Below, in pieces: positions 49,071 to 59,730 of a stretch of DNA of 64,000 nt; position 1 is the first letter of the stretch, and each line of letters opens with the position of its first letter. Origin of the DNA: Amia ocellicauda (taxonomy: Eukaryota; Chordata; Actinopteri; Amiiformes; Amiidae). The position numbers were made by a program, and so were the translations under genes. The notes beneath the pieces were generated by a model, which saw only the letters and a list, made by a program, of their open reading frames with translations, searched no databases and had not been told where the DNA came from. Location of the stretch: NCBI RefSeq assembly GCF_036373705.1, contig NC_089858.1, positions 35,640,249 to 35,704,248 on the forward strand. The letters are read 5' to 3'.

Positions 49071-50788
49071 GCAGCCGAGAGTGCGTCTCTTAATGTTTAG
49101 TTTTCTAGTTATTAGACGTGTGTCGGTCAGTGTTAATGTCCCTGTCTCTGTCGCCACTTAAGAAGGAGACGACGCTGCCTCGTCCAGATCTGTGTGAGTT
49201 GAGCCGCTCCTAGCTGCGTGCGAATGACCCGTTTGAAATATCTGTCCTGGCTTTGATTTGAGGTCATTGACAGGGTCATCGACACTTTGAAGGCTGATGA
49301 CACTAATGGCAGCCAATTGCAGCGCACCTGTGACTTTGAGGTTGTCTCGATTGATTCAGGTGTGAAGTTGTTTTTTATTGTCCCCCCCGGAGTGGCGGGT
49401 GTGTTTCTGCACCCCTCCGCGCAGGGGAGAAGGACTGCACTTCTCAGGGTACTGGTCTGGGAATGGTATATGCTTCTCCAAAGAAAGCAAGAAGTAAAGT
49501 ACGTGTTTGTGTTATTGTGGTCGCGTTTGCGCAGTTGTGCGCGGGTCTGCGCTGCTCCACCAATGGGATCGGGGGGATTCTACAGATCTGCGGACAACTG
49601 CAAGCTGCAAAACGCACATGATGTTTTATAGCTGGGCACGGACACGGTTTGTGTTTCTGTCTCCTAATTATTGAAGCGAACTTGCCGTTTACCAATCCTT
49701 GCGTGTCAGGGAGAGGTTATCGCTGCAGCCCCGGCATGGCCTTACCAGAGCAAAAATACTGTGTTGTGTGGGAGGATGGTCCCTTCAGCGTGTCCAGCAG
49801 TGCGTCCACATTACCAGGCGGCGGCAGGCGTGAGCCACAGTTTGAAACGTGTTTCTGCTTTCAGTGATAAAGCCATGAGAGAGAGGGCGCATCAGCATCT
49901 GCAAATCATAGGTTTAACTTCCGATGTACTCTGCAACCCAAGACTGATGGTGTCCCGTCGCCCCCACCCCCCAAACAAAAACAATAAAAATAACTTTTAT
50001 TCTGACATTTGGAAGAACACGAATAAATAAACATAACATTTAAAACTATATAAATAAGAATATATGTTTTTTTCTTTCCTCTTTTTTTCTAAACTGGACA
50101 TCTGATGGCTTAGATCAGGGTTTAATTTAGACCTAGGTCTAAATTACTTAATTGAATACTATATTGCTTTTTTAGATCAATTAAGAATTCAATTAAGCAA
50201 TTAAGACCTTGGTTGGAACAAAAAACAGCAGGGCAGGGGTACAGTTTGAAAACCCCTGGCTTAGACCATTTCTTATCCATTTGTGTTGATTTGGCACTCA
50301 AGCATCACTACATTACCCATCCCCCAACACTGCCAACCAAGAATCAAGACTAAACCAGTTCACCTTGCTGGTGTGCAGACTGGTTTTATATTATTCTTAA
50401 AGACAATGCAACAATATGTCTGTGAAACTATATATCCACAGTATTATGAATTAATTGTGGTTTATTTGGTAGCATTTCGTAGTGTGACTGATTTTACTAA
50501 TCCGCCCCCCTCCCTCGTACCTCTGAGTGGGAGACCTTCCCAGGCAGTACCCTGCCTAGCTCACAAACTGGAATCAGGGCGCCTGCTCTGACAAGGTTAA
50601 TGGACCCACAGTCCCACACAGTGACATGACATCATTGACGTGACGTGCAAGTGAGCGCTAGAAAACCAATCTGCAAATGTCACCATTACGATTTTATTTG
50701 TGCAGGCGCCTGCCCATGTCGCCTATACCTGAATCTGCCGCTGCTAATATATTTTACAGAAGAATTGCATGTGTGTTTTATACATATA
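49071..50788. other. FIGLA upstream region
   Basis: Candidate FIGLA promoter (about 49071-49400), followed by a palindromic repeat copy at 49522-49616 and AT-rich sequence. At about 50113-50270 there is a run with repeated aattaagc/ttaattg phrases, then a phrase ending tttgaaaacccctggc, which looks like part of a dispersed fish repeat, not identified. No exon was seen. Confidence 0.45.
49522..49616. repeat. palindromic repeat, copy B
   Basis: The left arm (from tttgcgcagttgtgcg) and the right arm (with ggacaactgc and ctgcaaaacg) are imperfect inverted partners. The loop contains caccaatgggatcgg and attctacagatctgcgg. The loop and inner part match copy C closely. Confidence 0.8.
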
Positions 50789-52009
50789 CACTCACCTAAA
50801 GGATTATTAGGAACACCATACTAATACTGTGTTTGACCCCCTTTCGCCTTCAGAACTGCCTTAATTCTACGTGGCATTGATTCAACAAGGTGCTGAAAGC
50901 ATTCTTTAGAAATGTTGGCCCATATTGATAGGATAGCATCTTGCAGTTGATGGAGATTTGTGGGATGCACATCCAGGACACGAAGCTCCCGTTCCACCAC
51001 ATCCCAAAGATGCTCTATTGGGTTGAGATCTGGTGACTGTGGGGGCCAGTTTAGTACAGTGAACTCATTGTCATGTTCAAGAAACCAATTTGAAATGATT
51101 CGACCTTTGTGACATGGTGCATTATCCTGCTGGAAGTAGCCATCAGAGGATGGGTACATGGTGGTCATAAAGGGATGGACATGGTCAGAAACAATGCTCA
51201 GGTAGGCCGTGGCATTTAAACGATGCCCAGTTGGCACTAAGGGGCCTAAAGTGTGCCAAGAAAACATCCCCCACACCATTACACCACCACCACCAGCCTG
51301 CACAGTGGTAACAAGGCATGATGGATCCATGTTCTCATTCTGTTTACGCCAAATTCTGACTCTACCATCTGAATGTCTCAACAGAAATCGAGACTCATCA
51401 GACCAGGCAACATTTTTCCAGTCTTCAACTGTCCAATTTTGGTGAGCTTGTGCAAATTGTAGCCTCTTTTTCCTATTTGTAGTGGAGATGAGTGGTACCC
51501 GGTGGGGTCTTCTGCTGTTGTAGCCCATCCGCCTCAAGGTTGTACGTGTTGTGGCTTCACAAATGCTTTGCTGCATACCTCGGTTGTAACGAGTGGTTAT
51601 TTCAGTCAAAGTTGCTCTTCTATCAGCTTGAATCAGTCGGCCCATTCCCCTCTGACCTCTAGCATCAACAAGGCATTTTCGCCCACAGGACTGCCGCATA
51701 CTGGATGTTTTTCCCTTTTCACACCATTCTTTGTAAACCCTAGAAATGGTTGTGCGTGAAAATCCCAGTAACTGAGCAGATTGTGAAATACTCAGACCGG
51801 CCCGTCTGGCACCAACAACCATGCCACGCTCAAAATTGCTTAAATCACCTTTCTTTCCCATTCAGACATTCAGTTTGGAGTTCAGGAGATTGTCTTGACC
51901 AGGACCACACCCCTAAATGCATTGAAGCAACTGCCATGTGATTGGTTGGTTAGATAATTGCATTAATGAGAAATTGAACAGGTGTTCCTAATAATCCTTT
52001 AGGTGAGTG
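50789..52009 (-). mobile_element. Tc1/mariner transposon, DD36E type, apparently intact
   Basis: About 1.22 kb with inverted repeats at 50789-50817 and 51981-52009. They are identical over 29 bases, starting cactcacctaaagg, and flanked by TA on both sides (50787-50788 and 52010-52011). It carries one uninterrupted transposase frame on the minus strand. Intact TIRs, TA duplications and an open frame indicate a young insertion. It lies between FIGLA and HK2, with its right end next to the tail of an RTE-type LINE fragment. Confidence 0.96.
50821..51861 (-). CDS. Tc1/mariner transposase, DD36E
   Basis: A 346-aa cut-and-paste transposase, full length for the superfamily. The N-terminal helix-turn-helix DNA-binding region runs from MGKKGDLSNFERGMVVGARR and includes LLGFSRTTISRVYKEW (about residues 31-46). 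The catalytic triad is Asp155 (WSDESRF), Asp246 (YFQQDNAPCH) and Glu283 ([11 protein letters not shown]). 36 residues separate the second Asp from the Glu, which differs from the DD34E of classical Tc1 and fits the DD36E group described as Incomer (literature recall). A GGGGVMVWGMF phrase lies between the first two. There are no stops or frameshifts, so it may encode an active enzyme. The start ATG follows the terminal repeat region directly. Confidence 0.95.
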   Translation of the reverse strand: MGKKGDLSNFERGMVVGARRAGLSISQSAQLLGFSRTTISRVYKEWCEKGKTSSMRQSCGRKCLVDARGQRGMGRLIQADRRATLTEITTRYNRGMQQSICEATTRTTLRRMGYNSRRPHRVPLISTTNRKKRLQFAQAHQNWTVEDWKNVAWSDESRFLLRHSDGRVRIWRKQNENMDPSCLVTTVQAGGGGVMVWGMFSWHTLGPLVPTGHRLNATAYLSIVSDHVHPFMTTMYPSSDGYFQQDNAPCHKGRIISNWFLEHDNEFTVLNWPPQSPDLNPIEHLWDVVERELRVLDVHPTNLHQLQDAILSIWANISKECFQHLVESMPRRIKAVLKAKGGQTQY

Positions 52010-52013
52010 TATA

Positions 52014-52430
52014 TCATCACCATCAGTGGATATCGATCCACTGCTGGATGAAGGCCACCCCAAGATGTTTCCACTTGCTTCAATCTACAGATTCTCTGTT
52101 CCATGTCACACCTGATTTGATGATTTCTGATTTCACAGTTTCATCTTCCCATTTTCTATGTGGCTTGTTTTCTAGGTCTTTTACATCTCTTGGGATCCAT
52201 TCAATAGCTTCCATTGTCCACCTATGATCTGTTCTTCTTGTAGTGTATCCAGCCCACTGCCATTTTATAAACATTTTCCCTTTTTCATTTTCCTATGTTC
52301 TCTGATCCATTCATATATTTTTCTGTCTCCTCACTTTATTCCAAGCCAATCTGTCCATGCTCCTTTGTGTCATCCACAGTTTAACCATTTCTGCATTAAG
52401 TGACCAAGATTCACAGCCATTAGTTAATTA
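52014..52430 (-). mobile_element. RTE-type LINE 3' fragment
   Basis: In minus sense, phrases such as KWQWAGYTTRRTDHRW, MEAIEWIPRDVKDLENK and DRSKWKHLGVAFIQQWIDIH correspond to the end of an RTE-type LINE protein. It is followed by an atggtgatgat tail that abuts the TA target of the DD36E transposon. The WQWAGYT and DRSKW phrases match the relic in SNRNP27 intron 1. 5'-truncated and inactive. Confidence 0.8.
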
Positions 52431-55400
52431 GTTAAATATTAAACATATAAGTTTTAAGGACGCATTTTACAGTGTGTGGTACCGGTATTCAGAGTGGCAG
52501 TCCAGTATAGAGATAACAAGAGGGTATGAAACTGCCACACTGCAGGATATACAAGGCTGCCCATTGTCAGAGGATCAGGTGCCCTATACGACCTGCAAAC
52601 AAAACACAGTACAGTCACAGATATGTAAAAGGTTATATGGTGCGATAAGAACTACAGCAGTTTCCCCACAGTGCAGTTCACACAATGCAGGACACAGTAG
52701 TTAATATGTGCAATAACAGTATAACAGTGGGCAGGACAGTGCAATACACTACGTTACAGGGAGTGCTTTTTATGTATTTATTTTTGCATGTGCACTGAAG
52801 ACATCAGCAGGACTAAGGGAGCTGAATATGTCGAGCCTTACTGCTAATTGATGCAATCTACTTCCTTCCTCTTTCTCTCTAGCTCTCTCTCATCTTTCAT
52901 CTTTCATTCTCCTTATTTATTTATTTTTGTCTCCTGCACTGGTGCTCAGTTGTAAATAGGACGTGCATCCTGCTGTCCCAATGAAAAGAGCTTTTATGAT
53001 CTGCTTATGTAGGGCTGTAATCCAATCCCATAACCTCTCCGTGTGAGAGTTTGTGCGTGTGGGAATGTATCTTTCTCCCTCTCCCTCCCCCTGGCTGGAC
53101 TCCAGTGCAGGGGTTTAGTGGGGATGCTTGGTCCCACTGCCTCACTGCTCAGTCACAGAGGGGACACCTTTTGGCAGCCCTAGAAACTGGCAGATACACA
53201 CAGATAGTTAGATAGTTAGAAACAGATAGATGGATGGATGGAGCTTTTTGATGTAATTAAGAAAAATGCAAATTCCCAACCCGTCAGTACAGAACAGAAA
53301 CAGAATTCGATCTCAGCTGGAAGTGTGTTGTGGCTCAGCTGGGGTCATGGTTCAGGTTTGGTCTCTTAAGTAAAGGTCTGCTACACTGCTGGTAGGAATA
53401 AAGAGATGGTGGGGGAGGAAAGAGGGGAGAATGGAAGAATACAAGAAGGAAAAGAAGAGTAAGAGGAGGGATGGCAGTAATAGAGGAAAGGTGAGTATCA
53501 ATCAACGCTGATTAAAAGATAAGAAAACAGCAGAGAAGGAATATGAAGAACACAGAGAGCGAGGGATGCACTCCTCCAGAGCTCAGACACAATGCACCGC
53601 ACTCTCCATTGTTCCAGGCCCTGATAGCGATCGGGACATACTTGGGGCAGTAGGTTTGCTCAGTGTGACTGCTTTGTTTGAAGGACAAACGCCAGGGTGG
53701 GCGTGGAATCTGTGGACCTGGTGTTTCAGCAGCAGTCATGTGAGCTGGAGAGGCGCTGAGCAGCCCGGATGACTGACTCACAGAAGGTAATTCAATGCTG
53801 TGTCCTCTAAGTGTCCTGCTGTGTCGCTTCCCCCCCGGATCTGCTCCACAGACTGCATCACAGTGTCGGACGATCTCCCCCCGTCTGCCCACTGACTCTG
53901 CCTGCAGCGCCTGGGGGGAAAGCAGAGCAGGCACGGGGTGAGGGTTTCGGCTTTCCTCACGGTTTCACTTCCAGTCATAAACGTGTAAAGAAAGAGGAAT
54001 TCAAAATCCACACTGAGTAAAGGTCACCCTCAGCGTAGCCTTCCAGGACGCAGCGTCACACGGCAGCCTTCTGCGGCTCAGACCCTGGCCAACACTGACA
54101 CAGACTCCCCCTGCCCTGGGTGGACCACTCCCCTTGCTGCCCTTGCCTCATTATCCTCCTGTGGATTAAATTACCGTAATTAACATCGCAAGTCGGATGT
54201 GTTTAGCCATTCCACTCTGAAGCAGGGAGACGAGATGGCTGGCATCACTATTGGGGGGGGTGCAAGATTGATGTGTTTGATACTATGGTGGTGTGTATCA
54301 TACACGGGGGAAGTGGGGACCTACATTTCCCCTATCCCTCACTCAGCCTGCAGGGTCCCACACAGCTAGCTTCAGCTGCAGGGCTGAGTGGTGGGTTCCA
54401 TGCCTTTGCCACTATGAGTGTAAGTCAGGGGATAGGTGTGCTACCAGCAGGGGGGTTGGACCTGCACCGTAGTCGCACATAGTCGGTATATAGTCTGGTT
54501 TGGTTTGCTTTAGTCAGTCCCCATATAGGTGTGGAGCTGTTCCACAGTAGTGCCTGGCTATGAAGCTGCCTTGTGTTCGCCTGTGTATAAATAAACCCCC
54601 TTTGACAGCTGGACTGTCTACTCTTTACATTTGATTTGGGGAAACTTGCTACAATATATATACCATATATACATATCTGATCACTGTGTACTTTACAGAC
54701 ACTACAGACCAAGTACAATCCCACAGTACAAGCAGAGCGCTTCACTCATAGACAGGCTGCTTGCTAATCCTTAATATATAAAACCGCAGCAGCATCTGCC
54801 AGGCTGACATCTGTCCTGGACACAGAACGACTTTGTGACCCAATAACAAACTCAGGGTGATCGAAAGCGGAAGTGTGATCATGGTTTCTGTTGAAATCTG
54901 CTGTCTGAATGTTCCTTACATGGAGTTGTTGTTACTAAACTAATGTCTGTCAGATGGTGGTCTGAATTCAGAGTTAGGGAGACAGGACAGGGGGTGGGTT
55001 GTTCTGACTCCCCAGAGTCCTTTTTAAATAAGCCCTGTTGATGCCTGACTCCGGACTTGGACTGCGTTTGTGGAAGAAACTAGTTCTACAGGTAGTAGTA
55101 GTAGTAGTTAACAGGAGCAGATCAAAACTGGATTCCACATTGAAAACAATAGCTGGTCCCTGCTAGCAGGCAGGTTTGTGGACAAGTTAGGAACAAAAGT
55201 CACCCAATTTCCGATACAAAGGGAATGCGATTTCCTCCTACAGAAAGAAAGTGACGTGCTCTTCAGAAACGCTTAACCACGTCAGTAGCACGCCGTTAAT
55301 GCCATGTGATTGGCTGTGACTGATCAGACACTCCCGGGTGCCATCGAGACAAACCGTGCGTCCTCCCGGTTAACACCCCCCTGAAACTAGCTGTGTGAGG

Positions 55401-55599
55401 TTGACTGCACCTCTGTTTCTTTAAGAGTGGTGGGCGGCTCTTCTCTTTAATGTAAAATATGTATGTGTATCTGTACAGTAGAGGAGAAATCCACTGGAGC
55501 AGCAGCAGTTGTTGTCAGTGTTGTTGCTGATATTGTTATCTCTAAATGGATACGATTTGAACACATTTTGGGGGGAAATCTCTGCTCATTAGTGCAAAG
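52431..55599. other. intergenic spacer
   Basis: No gene, RNA or recognisable transposon was seen. It contains short low-complexity patches only: an A/G-rich stretch at about 53390-53540 and a GTA run near 55091-55108. Open frames are under 150 codons and look random. Confidence 0.5.
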
Positions 55600-56280
55600 T
55601 GTCAGTTGTGTTAGAACCCACGTGTAAGGGTATCTAGAGGTGTACGACACCTCAGCGGTGACGTCACTACGTGCTGTCTGTAACTCGTTTGATCAGATGG
55701 TTGTATTGTTATTGCGTATTGTTTCCACTGACGGGTTGATAATATCCGAACAACTCGTGAGCTGCATTTCGCTCCGGGCTCTTAGACCCCATCACAGCGG
55801 CCGTGCTGGAGAGGGTGTCAGTGGGGCTGGGAGAGGGGGGTTGCAGATCCTTTGGGGTTTCCGTGCTTGGTGTTGTATAGATAAAAGCCGTTAAGCCACA
55901 AGCACTGTAAGATAAATAAAGCGATGCACTCGGGCGGTGTGTCCGGCGCCGCTGCCCTGTGAGCGGGATGTGCATGCGAGACGTCACGTACCGCGCGAGA
56001 GAGGGGGGGATTCCGAATCGCTCCGTCGCCCCGGCAACGCCATGGCAACTGCTTACCGGATTCCATTGGCCAGCGGAGCCCCGACACGCGACCCGCGGAA
56101 AAACCCCAAAACCTCTGCCCAGGGAAAAAGCACTGACTGAAAGGCACTCACAATGCAGCACAGCACCACCTCCACAACCACTGACACAAACAGCGCACTT
56201 AGGAGTGCGGAAACAGTCAAGCGCTGTGATGGTGCACTGCCACTGAGGACAGGACCCACACTCACTCCGATAGACACATG
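55600..56280. promoter_or_regulatory. GC/CpG-rich block with CRE, possible orphan promoter
   Basis: CpG-rich relative to its flanks. A perfect CRE (tgacgtca) lies at 55659-55666, and acgtcacgta near 55981. A CCAAT box in minus orientation and a strong minus-strand donor (aatccg|gtaagc, exon edge at 56057) lie close together, next to an inverted ggcaac...gttgcc-like site near 56032-56050. This could be an unannotated first exon and promoter, or a distal element of FIGLA or HK2. No product can be named. Confidence 0.35.
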
Positions 56281-56288
56281 CATTATGG

Positions 56289-56545
56289 CAGTGGTTCCAA
56301 ACCTGGTCCTGGGTTATTTGTGTCAATTACTTAATTTAACTAATAATTGGTATAATCAGAGCTCATACAATTTTTTAAACCATTTAAGACGTCAGGATTT
56401 GGTATCCAAATTTTCCATCTTATAGTAATTTAATTTTTAAAAGTAAAACAGCAAATTATTAGTTATATTAAGGTTTTAGTTAATTGAGGGTGGATCAGAA
56501 ACCAGCAGCACACTGGGTCCCCAGGACCAGGACTGGGATCCACTG
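56289..56545. mobile_element. MITE-like element with ~26-base inverted ends
   Basis: The left end cagtggttccaaacctggtc and the right end, whose reverse complement begins cagtggatcccagtcctggt, are inverted repeats around a 200-base AT-rich interior. Ends of this kind occur in non-autonomous fish DNA elements (recall). No clear target-site duplication is visible. Confidence 0.55.
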
Positions 56546-57199
56546 TTTTATGAGAAAGCACCTTTCGAGGGACCCTCACACAGTACAGTCCATTCTTTCT
56601 CGAAATGCACTATATTAAATCAGGAGTGATTGAGGAAGATTGATTGATTGCACTTTTCTTAACTAATTATTGTCTTTGCTGGCTGCCTTTTCCCTGGAGA
56701 GCAGCAGGCCGACAGAGGTAGCACCCCTCAGTGTCTGGCCCTCCAGGAGCCCCCCACCCCGCCCTGTGAGGCAGTGTACCCCTTCATTGCAGGCAGCTGT
56801 GGATGGTTCAGCAGGACACAGATTTGTATTTAAGTTTGTTTACAGGAAGCCAAGAGACAAGCTGCCAATCTCAGTGGGGGAAATACTGACAGAGAGCCGG
56901 TTCAGCCCGCCAGTGACCTGAAAGCAGTGTTTAAGAGCTGCTGGAATGGAGGCCAGATTGGTGCTGTGGCCCTGTGGCTCTGAAGGCCCGTGGGCTGTGC
57001 AGTCTGCCCAACTCCCAAGGACGTCCCACAGGAGCACAGTGACGCACACTGCCACCCTGGTCAGCTGTTCCTGGTCTCTGGGGTTGAATGCTTGACAGGG
57101 TGTGCTGCACTCAGGGCTGGATTCTCACCATATGTTGCTGTGCTCATCATCGCATGCACAGGTGTGGGAAGGCTGCAATTTACAGTCCCTTATTAAGTT

Positions 57200-57405
57200 T
57201 TGTCTGTCCGAGTCCTGGAGGGGCCTCCGTGCAGCAGGGTTCCAGCCCCTCTGTACACCCCCACCCTCTCAGAGCTGGGGAGGCAGAGTCACACTGCACC
57301 TGTTCACACAACCCCCAGACAGAATTAGGGAGCAGAGATCTCAGGGTGGAATGGAAAACCTGGAGACACTGCGGCCCGGCCGGGACCAGGACTGGGAACC
57401 CCCAG
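57200..57405. mobile_element. possible second, diverged MITE-like copy
   Basis: The left edge gtccgagtcctggaggggcc and the right edge gggaccaggactgggaaccc are partly inverted, and the right edge closely matches that of the 56.3-kb element. The interior differs. Tentative. Confidence 0.35.
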
Positions 57406-58380
57406 CTTGCAGAAAGCTGAGACATTAGTTTATCTTCCTGCTACTTGGAGGAAAATAAAAATGAAAATACGGTGAGGTTTGGACAAAATGGACAAAAGCA
57501 TGTGCTGTTCTTTTCTGCCTACATTGTGTCTTGCTTTAGTTGATTTATGTATGGCTTTCACAGCTGCTTTTGAAACCTGAGCAGTAAAAGCTGCTGTCTG
57601 GGGGGCAGGGGGCTCCAGAGGTCCAGGGCTGCAGTCTCACAGTGCTCCACTATCCCCATGCAAGACACTGAGCCTCCTGTGTGCCTGTCCTTCAGGTACC
57701 AGGGAAATGCAGCATCCCATTTGTCATTGACTGTGCCCTCCAACCCCAAAGTGCCCCCTGCAAGTTCCCTTTTCCTCAATGAGCCCCTGCCCATCGTTTG
57801 AATACCTCACCATCTGCACCCTGCCCCTTTAATGTGTTCTGCGCCTATTGTGCTCTGCAAGTAAATTTGAATGAATGAGACTGACTAATGCATTGTTATC
57901 ATGTATTTGCTTGTCAGCTTGTAATTCTTAGACAATCGGCTGCGCTTTAGCTGCCTTTTCCCTTTATGCAGACGACGTGTCGCTGTCTCTGTCCGTCAGT
58001 CACAGGAGCAGCAGAGAGAAAGTCGCGGACAACTTCACCACAACCTCCGCAGTCACTGCCGCCTCACCGAGCATCGTGCAGCGATTCCATGACCACATTA
58101 AAAATGATGAACAATTAAAGAGAGAGAACACGTTTGCAGACGCATTAACCCCCCACGCCGTCACGCGCGGTCGTCACATTCCCGAAGACTTCTCTTTTGT
58201 GTCGTCCGTCGCCAGTAGCAACGGGACAATGCAGGACCACGCTGCCCATCACACGCGCCTCATGGGTCAGACAGTCCGGTGCTCCATAAGGGTGCTGGCG
58301 ACTGACTGTAGCGCAGATCTGTGCCAGGGAGCAACGTGAAAGCCATTGAATTACAAAAAATAAATTAAAAAAAATCCACC
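57406..58380. other. spacer upstream of the HK2 promoter
   Basis: No gene or recognised element. A 120-codon plus-strand frame at 57977-58339 shows no family resemblance and may be chance. Confidence 0.5.
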
Positions 58381-58762
58381 TTTGTCGCCCGTGGCACGGT
58401 GCTAATATATGCACGCAACTCAATCGGTGGCTTCTGATTGGCCGCCGTCATGCCACACCTTCCCCTCGGCCAATCCGGGGCGCGGCGCGGTGACGTCACA
58501 GGGGCTCGAGTTACATGTGGGATCGCGCTCTGCCCCCCCCAGTGAAGAGAGCCGCTCAGCCGGTACGGAAGCAGCGTGGGGACAGCGATGCTCGTAGAGA
58601 GACGCATGTGACCGCTTTCACAGACACTGGCCGGGGATTCAGACGGAAGATCTACCACTTGGGTGCTAGGGTTGGAGACCGAGTTGACAAAAGGGAACAC
58701 CTATTTATCGCCTACATATTGATTTATTTATCTGTGTTTGAAAGGGAAAAGAGGCTGTGACC
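58381..58762 (+). promoter_or_regulatory. HK2 promoter and 5' UTR
   Basis: GC-rich block directly upstream of HK2 exon 1. In order: an inverted CCAAT box (ATTGG) at 58437-58441, a CCAAT box at 58470-58474, and a perfect CRE (tgacgtca) at 58491-58498, about 265 bases upstream of the ATG. The combination of CCAAT boxes and a CRE is also known for the mammalian HK2 promoter, where cAMP and insulin signals act (literature recall). The transcription start probably lies shortly after 58500. No TATA box is obvious. Confidence 0.75.
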
Positions 58763-58825
58763 ATGATTGCATCGCATCTACTGGCATACTTTTTCACCGA
58801 GCTCAATCATGACCAGGTGCAGAAA
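58763..58825 (+). CDS. HK2: HK2, hexokinase 2, first coding exon (partial)
   Basis: Hexokinase 2 phosphorylates glucose to glucose-6-phosphate and docks on mitochondrial VDAC through its N-terminal helix. Only exon 1 is in the window: 63 nt, 21 codons, starting [18 protein letters not shown], then VQK. It is followed by the consensus donor gtgagt at 58826. The peptide matches the mammalian HK2 N-terminus as I remember it. HK1 reads MIAAQLLAYYFTELKDDQ, so HK2 fits better, and this segment is the mitochondrial-binding helix. The exon size, phase 0 ending and upstream CCAAT/CRE promoter agree. The ATG context is gaccATGA with A at -3. The next exon (starting VDQYLY or similar) was not found up to 64000. 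Confidence 0.95.
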
Positions 58826-59649
58826 GTGAGTATCTAAAACAAAGCTTGGTTTCCTTTTCTTTTCCCCTCTACATTATGCACAACACGGGTCCCGGGGATC
58901 CAGCTGGGCCAATACCCGTGTGGCGGAGGATAATGGGCTCCGTGCGCTTACTCTGGTTACCTCGGCTGGGAATTGGGAGTAAAGTGAGGGATCTGTATTT
59001 TTAGTTACTGCAATTTCACTCCTCGCTCCTACCTACTTGATTTCCCTCCTGTAATTTGGTGGCGTTTTATTTGCATCCCACTGTAAAATTGAATACGTGC
59101 GTGTCCCCAGACAATACAGCCTAAAATCCGGGACCGGACTGGGCGAAGTTTGAAACGCGTTGACTGAAATGATTGTATTTATTTACGCGTGAGAGAAGTT
59201 GAACTCAATCAGCTAGAGTTTTAGTTTTGTTTTAACAGCCACAAACGGCGATCCTTCAGTGCAGCTGGATGTGGTTTCTTGATTCACTGTTGGCCGGTCC
59301 ATTGGTCCTGATGGTTCTTGAAAAAGTGCGTATTTCCGTGGATAGTGTGTGCGATGGGAGCCGTATGACTTCTCACACGTACTCCATTGCGCTTCACAGT
59401 AAACCCCCCCCTCTCTGAGCAGCTCTTCCCAGAAGTGACTCGGAAGTGTGCAGTGGGGCTTTCAGTTACACCCCCCTCTTCCTCATGCTCTCCCCTCGGC
59501 GTGTTACTATCTGGATGATGATGATGATGCTCTCGTTTCCTTTTCTGTTCTGACTTCATCCCAATGTTTAAGCACTTTATAAAACCAGTCCTTTAACTGC
59601 GACTTTATTGACAATCGCTCGCATTCTTGGGCCACTGGTTGCGCTCTCG

Positions 59650-59730
59650 TTGCGCAGATTTCCGCAGTTCCGCCAATGGGATGGCTGGGATTCTGCAGAT
59701 CTGCGCGGAAGTGGCGAAATCTGCGTTAGG
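59650..59730. repeat. palindromic repeat, copy C
   Basis: The left arm at 59653-59673 (cgcagatttccgcagttccg) pairs imperfectly with the right arm at 59703-59725 (ending cgaaatctgcg). The loop contains gccaatgggatggctgggat and tctgcagatctgcg, very close to copy B. Confidence 0.85.

Noticed and set aside
49071-49157. N-terminal extension of FIGLA to 49157
   Set aside because: The open frame there begins with GTG, not ATG, so the first real start is at 49070.
55709-56326. 205-codon minus-strand frame
   Set aside because: Low-complexity composition, no domain, and it crosses the GC-rich block; the block is reported only as a possible promoter.
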